Origin: Candidatus Nitrosomarinus sp.
Lineage (GTDB): Archaea > Thermoproteota > Nitrososphaeria > Nitrososphaerales > Nitrosopumilaceae
Reading direction: 5' to 3'
Length of the DNA: 6,060 nt
NCBI GenBank assembly: GCA_003702465.1
Contig: REGF01000046.1
Coordinates: 2,702-8,761, forward strand
Under the pieces are notes generated by a model. It searched no databases, was not told the DNA's origin, and saw only the letters and a list, made by a program, of their open reading frames with translations. This document shows positions 1 through 4,791 of the stretch, piece after piece; the first letter of the stretch is position 1, and the number at the start of each line of letters is the position of its first letter. The translations under genes were made by a program, and so were the position numbers.

Positions 1-339
1 TATGATCACTTAAAGCAAGAAATACGAGCATTGTTAATTGAACATGAATTTTCAAGAAGAATTGCAATCCAAATAAAAAAACATGTTAAAAGATGGAAAA
101 ATGGTGAAGATGCAAGAGAACCAGTTGCAAGATTTTTGAAAACATATTCAACTTATTTAATGGATCATATGAAAAAGGAAGAAAATTTCTTCGATAAAGC
201 TGAAGCTGAAATAATTTCTAAAGAGGAAGAATTGGAAATGTATGAACAATTCAAAACTGTTATGACTGTTACAAAAAAAATGGAAGATATGATTAAAGAA
301 ATTGATTATTTAGAAAATCAAGACTGGGTTAGAAATTAA
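1..339 (+). CDS. Hemerythrin-like (HHE) domain protein, 5' end missing
   Basis: The frame is open from the first base, so the start lies upstream of the window. A TTG at 31 is in frame, but the ten codons before it (YDHLKQEIRA) read smoothly into the domain, so I treat the gene as truncated by the window edge. About 112 residues are visible, ending at TAA 337-339. Two segments suggest a hemerythrin-like four-helix bundle: an EHEFSR segment near the visible N-terminus and a DHMKKEENFF segment in the middle. These match the H..E and H...E ligand helices typical of HHE proteins. The family binds non-haem di-iron or haem-related ligands and is linked to oxygen, NO or iron sensing; which applies here cannot be told. 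It is cytoplasmic, with no signal peptide seen. It is followed after 36 bases by cysC, which appears to have its own promoter. Family call fairly sure, function unsure. Confidence 0.75.
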   Translation, partial: YDHLKQEIRALLIEHEFSRRIAIQIKKHVKRWKNGEDAREPVARFLKTYSTYLMDHMKKEENFFDKAEAEIISKEEELEMYEQFKTVMTVTKKMEDMIKEIDYLENQDWVRN

Positions 340-346
340 CGTAAGC

Positions 347-355
347 TCTTTATTA
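347..355 (+). promoter_or_regulatory. TATA-like box for cysC
   Basis: The sequence CTTTATTAG is centred about 25 bases before the cysC ATG at 376. That is the archaeal TATA-to-start distance and would give a leaderless transcript beginning at or very near the start codon. No Shine-Dalgarno sequence lies before this ATG, which agrees with leaderless initiation. This is positional inference only. Confidence 0.45.
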
Positions 356-375
356 GTAATTTTGATATTTTTAAC

Positions 376-891
376 ATGAAACCTTTCATTCTTTGGATGA
401 CTGGTCTACCTTGTTCTGGTAAGACCACAATTGTAAAAGATTTGCAGAAAGATATACCAAATTTGGCAATGCTTGACGGTGATGAACTAAGAGAATGGTT
501 CTCACCAAAAGATTTCTCAAAAGCAGGACGTGATGAGCACAACAAAAAAGTTGCTCATTTAGCTAAGCTTTTGCTAAATCATGGTGTTCCAAGTGTTGTA
601 TCTCTAGTTTCTCCATATATTGAAAATAGAGAAAATGCTAGAGAAATTATTTCTGCAGGTGATCAATTTGCAGAAGTGTATGTTAAGTGCTCATTAGCAA
701 AATGTGAAGAAAGAGATGTCAAAGGCATGTATGCCAAGGCACGAAAAGGAGAGATCAAAGGATTTACAGGAATTGATGATCCTTATGAAGCTCCAGAAAA
801 AGCAGATTTAGTTGTAGATACTGAACATGAACCTCTTGCAGATAGTGCAAATAAAGTAAAGGACTTTCTTAAAGAAAGAAACCTACTCTAA
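376..891 (+). CDS. cysC: Adenylylsulfate (APS) kinase
   Basis: This cytoplasmic enzyme phosphorylates adenosine 5'-phosphosulfate with ATP at the 3' position to make PAPS, the activated sulfate donor. The 171 residues show the family signatures in order: a Walker A loop GLPCSGKTT at 10-18, DGDELR at 34-39, a VSP at 78-80 matching the conserved ISP serine segment, RDVKGMYAKAR at 113-123, and FTGIDDPYEAP at 130-140 in the APS/PAPS-binding lid. The length is normal for a stand-alone bacterial or archaeal CysC, and no ATP-sulfurylase domain is fused. The ATG at 376 puts the P-loop strand directly at the N-terminus, as expected. The stop TAA (889-891) lies inside the 3' end of the convergent cysQ-like gene. 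That neighbour is predicted to dephosphorylate PAP, the by-product of PAPS use. Very confident in the family. Confidence 0.95.
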   Translation: MKPFILWMTGLPCSGKTTIVKDLQKDIPNLAMLDGDELREWFSPKDFSKAGRDEHNKKVAHLAKLLLNHGVPSVVSLVSPYIENRENAREIISAGDQFAEVYVKCSLAKCEERDVKGMYAKARKGEIKGFTGIDDPYEAPEKADLVVDTEHEPLADSANKVKDFLKERNLL

Positions 892-1698
892 TTTTTTAAA
901 CTCTTCTAAAATTTCATGATGAATTAATCCATTCGTCACTAAAATTCCATTTTGATGAAAAACATTTTTGTTGTTATATGTTAAATCATTTCCTAACATA
1001 TCTGTCATTTTTCCTCCAGCTTCTGTGATAATACAATAAGATGCAGCTGTATCCCATTCTTTCATTTTATTTGTTGTAGTAATGTATGCATCTGCTTCAC
1101 CTGAACTAATTTTACCGACTTTTAATGAACTTCCGATACTTGTAAAATCTTTAATTCCAATTTTTTTAATGAAATATTTTTCTTTATCAGATAAATGATG
1201 TCTGGAACCTATTGTTTTACATTTTGAAAGTTCAGAAGTTTTAGTAACAAAAATTTGTTCCCATTGATTATTTGAGTATCTATAAGCACCAGAATTTTTT
1301 TGTGCAACAAATAATATTTTTTCTGTTGGCCACGCAATTACTCCTAAAATTGGTATTTGATTTTGTATTAATGCAATCATTACTGTAAATTCTCCAGTTT
1401 TATCAATAAAATCTGATGTTCCATCAAGAGGATCTATTATCCAAATCATTTCTTTTGTTAATCTATTTTTATCATCAAGATCTTCTTCAGAAAGAATTGA
1501 ATGATTTGTAACTGAAAGAATTTCTTTTATTATTTTATTACTTTGTAAATCTGCGTCTGTTACAGGAGAATCATCAGATTTTGTGAATGTTTTGTAATCA
1601 TTTTCATAAATTTTTAAAATTGCATTTCCTGCTTCTTGTGCAGCCTTTATTGCAATATCTAATTCAGGAATTTTATTTGAAATTGGAATATTGTTCAA
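883..1698 (-). CDS. cysQ: Inositol-monophosphatase-family phosphatase, CysQ-like 3'(2'),5'-bisphosphate nucleotidase
   Basis: This 271-residue member of the Li-sensitive, Mg-dependent phosphatase superfamily shows SPVTDAD at 44-50, SEED at 70-73, the metal-binding WIIDPLDGTSDF at 86-97, and WDTAASYC with EAGG at 215-229. The acidic metal ligands E71/E72, D89, D92 and D216 are all present. The SEED motif and the position next to cysC favour a CysQ role (3'-phosphoadenosine 5'-phosphate to AMP) over inositol monophosphatase or fructose bisphosphatase, but the motifs alone do not fix the substrate. The start is a TTG at 1698: an in-frame TAA sits immediately upstream (1699-1701), and no ATG or GTG occurs before the conserved region, so TTG is the only reasonable start. 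A GAGAA stretch lies about 8 bases upstream. The 13-base gap to the upstream membrane-protein gene suggests cotranscription. The last 9 bases overlap cysC. Family certain, cysQ symbol probable. Confidence 0.88.
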   Translation of the reverse strand: MNNIPISNKIPELDIAIKAAQEAGNAILKIYENDYKTFTKSDDSPVTDADLQSNKIIKEILSVTNHSILSEEDLDDKNRLTKEMIWIIDPLDGTSDFIDKTGEFTVMIALIQNQIPILGVIAWPTEKILFVAQKNSGAYRYSNNQWEQIFVTKTSELSKCKTIGSRHHLSDKEKYFIKKIGIKDFTSIGSSLKVGKISSGEADAYITTTNKMKEWDTAASYCIITEAGGKMTDMLGNDLTYNNKNVFHQNGILVTNGLIHHEILEEFKKLE

Positions 1699-1711
1699 TT
1701 ATGATATTCTC

Positions 1712-1921
1712 TTATGTTGTTAATTCTGGTTTTAATGACCATGCGACTCCTAAAATTATGAATGGAATTGACATTACTCCTATAATTCCTAAAACAGTGT
1801 TAAATTGATCCGCTGAAACTGTTGGATTATTAATTAACCATGGTAGTGGTAATGTAATAACTATCCAAATTACACCTAAGAGAATAATTAGTTTAGCCCT
1901 AAATTTTTTCTTACTTTCCAC
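1712..1921 (-). CDS. Small two-helix membrane protein of unknown function
   Basis: I do not recognise this 69-residue protein. It has a basic N-terminus (MESKKKFRAK) and two hydrophobic segments, at about residues 10-29 and 42-62. A polar loop joins them (NNPTVSADQF), and the tail is short and polar. The charge pattern suggests an N-terminus on the cytoplasmic side and a hairpin topology. The start is GTG at 1921-1919; an in-frame TAA nine bases upstream (1931-1933) excludes a longer protein, and no ATG exists near the N-terminus. A TATA-like box (1942-1950) lies at the distance expected for a leaderless mRNA. The cysQ-like gene follows after 13 bases, so the two are probably one transcript. 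A short protein with a GTG start could be spurious, but the clean hydrophobic pattern and promoter spacing support it. Confidence 0.65.
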   Translation of the reverse strand: MESKKKFRAKLIILLGVIWIVITLPLPWLINNPTVSADQFNTVLGIIGVMSIPFIILGVAWSLKPELTT

Positions 1922-1941
1922 AATATTTTGTTATGATGGGG

Positions 1942-1950
1942 TGTATTAAA
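1942..1950 (-). promoter_or_regulatory. TATA-like box for the 1921-1712 membrane protein (and cysQ)
   Basis: On the minus strand this reads TTTAATACA, centred about 25 bases from the GTG at 1921. It overlaps the left arm of the inverted repeat at 1947-1964, so a protein bound there could compete with TBP. Inferred from position and composition. Confidence 0.4.
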
Positions 1951-1964
1951 TTCATGTGAATTTA
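1947..1964. repeat. Perfect 8-base inverted repeat, possible operator
   Basis: TAAATTCA and TGAATTTA form perfect 8-base arms separated by TG. The right arm contains the SDR stop codon (1962-1964), and the left arm overlaps the TATA-like box of the downstream minus-strand gene. As DNA it is a typical dimer-sized operator shape. As RNA the hairpin would be weak, being AU-rich with a two-base loop. AT-rich palindromes arise by chance fairly often in such a genome, so the functional call is tentative. Confidence 0.35.
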
Positions 1965-2705
1965 TTTAATTGATTCTCCCCCATCAACAGTAAGTACTGC
2001 TCCAGTAACCCATGAAGCATCATCTGATGTAAAATACAATACAGCCTTGCCAATTTCTTCAGGTTGACCAATTCTTCCTAATGGATGTTCATTATTCATA
2101 AAATCAATATCTTTTTGATTTTTTAAAAATGGTTTTGTCATATCGGTATCTACTACTCCTGGACAAATACAATTAACTCGAATTTTGTCCTTAGCATATT
2201 CTAATGCCCAACATTTTGTAAGTACAATCAAAGCAGCCTTTGATGCAGAATATGCATCTGCATTAAATCCTTGATATGCTTTTAATCCAGCATCAGATGA
2301 AATATTGATTATACAACCTGATGTTTTTTGTAAATAGGGTATTGCTTCTTTTGTAAATCTAAATTGTCCTGTTAAATTTACGTCTATAACTTCATTCCAT
2401 TCTTCTTCATCAATTTCGTGTAATTGTTTTATTCTTGGAAATATTCCTGCATTATTTACTAAGATGTCTAATTTACCAAATTTTTTAATTGTTTGATTTA
2501 CTACATTTTGAACTTCATTCTTTTTTCTAATGTCACATGTAATTGCAAATGAATTTGGAATTTTTACTTCAGCTTGTTTAATTCTATCAGAATTTTTTGC
2601 TGTAATTACTACTAATGCTCCATTTTCTGATAAAATTTTAGCAATTGCAAATCCAATACCTCTACTTGCACCTGTAACTAAAGCAATTTTACCAGTTAAT
2701 TTCAT
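1962..2705 (-). CDS. Short-chain dehydrogenase/reductase (FabG-like SDR)
   Basis: This 247-residue classical SDR is an NAD(P)-dependent oxidoreductase, cytoplasmic and probably tetrameric like its family. In order: the dinucleotide-binding TGASRGIG at 11-18, the adenine-contact CD at 57-58, NNAG at 84-87, N110, INISS with S137 at 133-137, the catalytic pair Y152 and K156 in YSASK, PG at 182-183, and the C-terminal VTGAVLTVDGG at 233-243. The catalytic Asn-Ser-Tyr-Lys tetrad is complete. The spacing between Ser137 and Tyr152 is two residues longer than in E. coli FabG. The closest named relatives are 3-oxoacyl-ACP reductases and polyol or 3-hydroxyacyl dehydrogenases; the substrate cannot be told, and no fatty-acid genes lie nearby. 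ATG at 2705 is preceded by a well-placed TATA-like box. The gene is followed after 40 bases by another same-strand gene with its own promoter. Confidence 0.92.
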   Translation of the reverse strand: MKLTGKIALVTGASRGIGFAIAKILSENGALVVITAKNSDRIKQAEVKIPNSFAITCDIRKKNEVQNVVNQTIKKFGKLDILVNNAGIFPRIKQLHEIDEEEWNEVIDVNLTGQFRFTKEAIPYLQKTSGCIINISSDAGLKAYQGFNADAYSASKAALIVLTKCWALEYAKDKIRVNCICPGVVDTDMTKPFLKNQKDIDFMNNEHPLGRIGQPEEIGKAVLYFTSDDASWVTGAVLTVDGGESIK

Positions 2706-2726
2706 CAGTTTTTCAAACCAATTTCG

Positions 2727-2735
2727 TAATTTATA
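2727..2735 (-). promoter_or_regulatory. TATA-like box for the SDR gene
   Basis: The minus-strand sequence CTATAAATT is centred about 27 bases before the ATG at 2705, the classical archaeal spacing for a leaderless mRNA. It is one of the best TATA matches in the window. No Shine-Dalgarno sequence precedes the ATG. Confidence 0.55.
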
Positions 2736-2805
2736 GATCCATTAATCAAATATAGCTAAAATTATTTCAAAAAATTCATTATAACTAGTAATTATTTTTA
2801 AAAAA

Positions 2806-2816
2806 TTTTAAATATT
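2806..2816 (+). promoter_or_regulatory. TATA-like box upstream of the structured RNA island
   Basis: TTTTAAATATT, preceded by an A-rich stretch that could serve as a BRE, is centred near 2811. A start 25 bases on would fall at about 2836-2839, a few bases before the first strong hairpin (2845-2864) and just where the base composition changes. The match is good, but the region is so AT-rich that a chance match is possible. Confidence 0.4.
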
Positions 2817-2837
2817 AAAAATTTGTACAATAATTAA

Positions 2838-2965
2838 TGTCGAAAGTTGATATTTCTATCGACTAACTTGCGTAGCCCCGCAGAACGAAAAAGGCACTCA
2901 GGCGTCAAACGCTTGACCACAAGAGGAAATCTCTAAGTGTTCTGCAGTTATGGGGTTTACGCCTC
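2838..2965 (+). ncRNA. Putative structured non-coding RNA, class unknown
   Basis: A GC-rich island of about 50% G+C in an AT-rich gap contains nested complementary segments. Hairpin A has eight pairs, 2845-2852 with 2857-2864, and a TTTC loop. A long closing stem pairs 2870-2874 with 2958-2962 and CCCC 2876-2879 with GGGG 2952-2955. It continues GCAGAAC 2880-2886 with GTTCTGC 2939-2945, leaving an internal bulge 2946-2951. Inside it, hairpin B has seven pairs, 2898-2904 with 2910-2916, and a TCAAA loop. Hairpin C pairs AGAG 2922-2925 with CTCT 2931-2934. A TATA-like box 25 bases upstream favours the plus strand. The inner arrangement is a closed stem with two hairpins. I do not recognise 5S rRNA, a tRNA, SRP RNA or RNase P RNA. 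The 3' end is uncertain and the closing stem runs into the 3' end of the opposite gene. A minus-strand 3' UTR element is the main alternative. Confidence 0.5.
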
Positions 2966-3403
2966 CATCTTTATCATATCTACTGATACTGAACCATTTA
3001 CATTTCCATTTGGATTAATTTGGATTGAAACTTCTTGTGAAGAATCAATTACAATTTTTTTATTCCCGTCATATTCCCATGTAAAATATTTTGCAGTTTC
3101 TGATTCATGTGCAATTCCTTTAAGCTTAAAATTTTCTATCATCTCAAAATTTTTACCAATTATATTTATTGATAAAATCTCAGGACTACTACCATTAGGA
3201 ACAAATCTAAAAAAATACGTTCCTGATTCAATCAAAAATTTATCAGAATAGACACCATTGGTATAGAGACTAGGTTCTGCTAAAGTGATATGAAATACGA
3301 TTTCGTCTGAATTGACTTTTTCATTTGACAAACCTGAAATCCAATTAAATCCAATAAACGCAATAATTGGCAATACCACCAAAATTACAATTTTTTTATT
3401 CAT
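2957..3403 (-). CDS. Membrane-anchored exported beta-rich protein (possibly emp24/GOLD-like)
   Basis: This is a 148-residue protein with a basic start (MNKK), one hydrophobic segment at about 4-20, and then an extracytoplasmic domain dominated by alternating beta-strand patterns. Examples are YTNGVYSDKFLIESGTYFF at 47-65 and VSIQINPNGNVNGSVSVDM around 125-143. No cysteine follows the hydrophobic stretch, so it is not a lipoprotein. It is either an uncleaved signal anchor or a cleaved signal peptide. The strand-rich layout with a central ESGTYFFRFVPNG segment resembles small GOLD/emp24-like proteins seen in Nitrosopumilus-type genomes, but that is recollection and unsure. I chose ATG at 3403 because a TATA-like box is centred 25 bases upstream. 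A GTG at 3415 would add only four residues. The 3' end lies within the closing stem of the putative RNA. Confidence 0.7.
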   Translation of the reverse strand: MNKKIVILVVLPIIAFIGFNWISGLSNEKVNSDEIVFHITLAEPSLYTNGVYSDKFLIESGTYFFRFVPNGSSPEILSINIIGKNFEMIENFKLKGIAHESETAKYFTWEYDGNKKIVIDSSQEVSIQINPNGNVNGSVSVDMIKMEA

Positions 3404-3423
3404 AACCAAAATCACTAATTCTC

Positions 3424-3433
3424 TTATAAAAAA
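3424..3433 (-). promoter_or_regulatory. TATA-like box for the exported protein gene
   Basis: The minus strand reads TTTTTTATAA, centred about 25 bases from the ATG at 3403. The predicted transcript would be leaderless from that ATG, which argues against the alternative GTG at 3415. Confidence 0.5.
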
Positions 3434-3518
3434 TATTTTTACTTCAGCTAACTAAATTTCACGTCATGTTAACCAATTTTTACACTTGAAATTAAGTAAT
3501 CATTTCAAAATCTAATTT

Positions 3519-4160
3519 ATGACAGGCTTAGAAAACAAATGGTCAAAACAACCAAAAACAGGCATTGCTGATAAAATTAATGACACTATCAAGCCTAAAG
3601 GTCCATTAAAACCACGAGTTCAAGATGGTATTAAAAAATTACAATCACAAATTAAAAAATTAGATTCTATGTTAACTAGTTTACAACAACGTGATGCTAA
3701 ACTATTTCAACGAATTGTTACTGCAACACAAAATCATGATGTTCAAACTAGCAAGGTTTTAGGAAATGAGTTGGCTGAAGTTAGAAAAGTTACAAAGATT
3801 TTAAGCAGTGCTAGAATTGCTCTAGAACAAATCGAATTAAGATTATCAACATGTAATGATCTTGGTGATACTGTAGTAGCTATGGTTCCAACAATGGGAT
3901 TAATGAAAAATCTAAAATCATCACTAGGAAAAGTAATGCCTGGTGCTGAACAAGAAATTGGCCAAATGGCTGAAATGCTTGGAGGATTTATGACTGAAAG
4001 TTTCTCAGGTGATGCAGCATTTGGTATTGACGAGACAACTAATGCAGAATCTGAGAAAATTTTACAAGAAGCATCTGCAGTTGCTGAAAGTTCAACTAAT
4101 GAAATGTTCCCATCTGTTCCATCTAGTAGTAAAGAACAAACAAGCTCTAAATTTTTCTAA
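3519..4160 (+). CDS. ESCRT-III / Snf7-family protein, CdvB paralogue
   Basis: This 213-residue cytoplasmic protein has the ESCRT-III plan. A proline-bearing lead (KPKGPLKPRV, 25-34) precedes a long basic helix 1 (about 35-65). A second long helix follows (about 75-110), then shorter helices (about 116-137 and 142-162), including the MVPTMGLMK stretch, and an acidic C-terminal region with a further helix near 175-190. In Cdv-type archaea such proteins polymerise on membranes at the division site and are remodelled by the AAA ATPase CdvC/Vps4. The protein is short and has no obvious C-terminal winged helix, the CdvA-binding part of the main CdvB. It is therefore more likely one of the extra paralogues (CdvB1/B2-type). 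Residues 197-204 (FPSVPSSS) resemble a MIM2 motif that could bind the CdvC MIT domain. A weak TATA-like ATTAAGTA lies about 25 bases before the ATG. Its TAA interlocks with the stop of the convergent coiled-coil gene. No cdvA or cdvC is visible here. Confidence 0.88.
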   Translation: MTGLENKWSKQPKTGIADKINDTIKPKGPLKPRVQDGIKKLQSQIKKLDSMLTSLQQRDAKLFQRIVTATQNHDVQTSKVLGNELAEVRKVTKILSSARIALEQIELRLSTCNDLGDTVVAMVPTMGLMKNLKSSLGKVMPGAEQEIGQMAEMLGGFMTESFSGDAAFGIDETTNAESEKILQEASAVAESSTNEMFPSVPSSSKEQTSSKFF

Positions 4161-4630
4161 TTTTCTACAGAATCTCTACTTTCTTTAATTTGTCTAACTC
4201 TATTGCCTTCTTCACCTACAATAGTATCGATACCTGAAAGTTTATCTCTCAAATTATTGATAATTGTAGCTACCTCGTCTGCTTCATTTTCAACTTTCAT
4301 TCTTTTATCAGCAAGTTGTTGAATTCCTCTATTTTCTTCATCAATGTATTCACTAACTTTTTCCAATTTTTCCTTGAGATTCTTAATATCTACTGATTCT
4401 TCTTCAATATCTTTTTCAAGCATAGTTCTTTTATCCTTGAGATTTTTTATCATTAAACCAACATAATCAATAGCTTCTTCTAATTTTGCACGTTTTCCCA
4501 TTAATTCACCAATTCCTATAGTAGATTCATTATTTGGTGATGTTTCTACTGATTCTTCTTCATTTACATTCTCTTCAGTTCTTTCTTCCATCATTTCTCC
4601 TCCTTTCTCTTCTTTGAACTTATCAAACAT
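4157..4630 (-). CDS. Coiled-coil protein with five 21-residue repeats, unknown function
   Basis: I do not recognise a named family for this 157-residue soluble, highly charged protein. Residues 1-45 are acidic and probably disordered. Residues 46-150 consist of five consecutive units of exactly 21 residues (46-66, 67-87, 88-108, 109-129, 130-150). Units start K-R/L and end with aliphatic-K/R/A-D/E, as in IKNLKD, IKNLKE, IQQLAD, INNLRD and VRQIKE. Aliphatic residues dominate unit positions 5, 9, 16 and 19, with 2 and 12 more variable. That is a regular 3-4 heptad spacing over three heptads per unit, giving an uninterrupted left-handed coiled coil roughly 105 residues long. A seven-residue tail (SRDSVEN) follows. 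There is no membrane segment and no PRC-barrel, so it is not CdvA, although its coil resembles CdvA's second half. It overlaps the ESCRT-III gene tail to tail by 4 bases. A role beside that protein is inference only. Confidence 0.8.
   Translation of the reverse strand: MFDKFKEEKGGEMMEERTEENVNEEESVETSPNNESTIGIGELMGKRAKLEEAIDYVGLMIKNLKDKRTMLEKDIEEESVDIKNLKEKLEKVSEYIDEENRGIQQLADKRMKVENEADEVATIINNLRDKLSGIDTIVGEEGNRVRQIKESRDSVEN
4181..4495 (-). repeat. Five 63-base in-frame repeats (21 codons each)
   Basis: The protein-level periodicity is exact: five units of 63 bases in direct succession with no insertions. At DNA level the copies have diverged so far that they are seen mainly after translation. 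This implies an old internal duplication or strong selection on coiled-coil length and register, rather than a recent tandem expansion. Confidence 0.7.
4597..4603 (-). promoter_or_regulatory. Strong internal Shine-Dalgarno sequence in the coiled-coil gene
   Basis: The minus strand reads GGAGGAG within codons 10-12, followed by AA and two consecutive in-frame ATGs (Met13 at 4594 and Met14 at 4591). The spacing from GGAGG is 4 bases to Met13 and 7 to Met14, so ribosomes could start there and make a protein 12 or 13 residues shorter. The ATG at 4630 has no such site but has a TATA-like TTTTTATTC at 4656-4664, about 30 bases upstream, fitting leaderless initiation. Either start keeps all repeats. 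Confidence 0.4.
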
Positions 4631-4655
4631 TTTATGATTTTCTATTGAAATTGAG

Positions 4656-4664
4656 AATAAAAAG
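4656..4664 (-). promoter_or_regulatory. Possible TATA-like box for the coiled-coil gene
   Basis: The minus strand reads TTTTTATTC about 30 bases before the ATG at 4630, a slightly long spacing for a leaderless start. It is a weak match in an AT-rich region. Confidence 0.3.
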
Positions 4665-4777
4665 TTACTATGAATCTCAAAGCTGACCTTGTGAATGAAT
4701 TTTGATCCAATTTTTTAGCCTCAATAATGATACAAATTTTGATAAAATTCCCATTTTTGCCAAAAATAGACGATTTT

Positions 4778-4788
4778 TTTCAGTGAAA
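4778..4788. repeat. Short palindrome TTTCA-G-TGAAA
   Basis: Perfect 5-base arms around a central G lie in the divergent gap between the coiled-coil gene and the winged-helix regulator, just left of the tandem repeat at 4792-4813. The size fits a small operator half-site pair, but it is short enough to be chance. Confidence 0.25.
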
Positions 4789-4791
4789 CAG

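Larger units (their letters stand above)
2706..2956. other. Intergenic region between SDR and the exported protein
   Basis: There is no credible protein-coding frame in this 251-base gap. The left part (about 2706-2835) is extremely AT-rich and holds the SDR promoter on the minus strand and a TATA-like box on the plus strand. The right part (about 2839-2956) changes abruptly to roughly half G+C and folds into several helices. On the minus strand, the T-rich tracts between about 2800 and 2825 could end transcripts of the gene at 2957-3403. Confidence 0.6.

Noticed and set aside
336..545. Open minus-strand frame of 69 codons inside cysC
   Set aside because: It lies antisense to a well-defined APS kinase, covers its P-loop region and shows no domain-like sequence of its own.
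1587..1808. Open plus-strand frame of 73 codons across the cysQ/membrane-protein junction
   Set aside because: It is antisense to two better-supported genes. Its hydrophobic look comes from the AT-rich complement.
2530..2736. Open plus-strand frame of 68 codons opposite the SDR N-terminus
   Set aside because: It is a shadow of the strongly supported SDR Rossmann-fold coding sequence.
2880..2934. Possible RNase P RNA, because GAGGAAA (2923-2929) resembles the CR-I core
   Set aside because: The rest of CR-I is absent, any CR-V-like AGAAC segment would lie 5' instead of 3', and the island is too short for an archaeal RNase P RNA.
2839..2962. Possible 5S rRNA or tRNA in the structured island
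   Set aside because: The length is near 5S size, but the conserved CGAAC and AAGUUAAG elements are absent. No D-arm, anticodon arm or TTC loop arrangement for a tRNA can be drawn on either strand.
2937..3251. Open plus-strand frame of 104 codons opposite the exported protein
   Set aside because: It starts inside the structured island and is antisense to a gene with a clear signal segment, promoter and beta pattern. Its own translation has no coherent domain.
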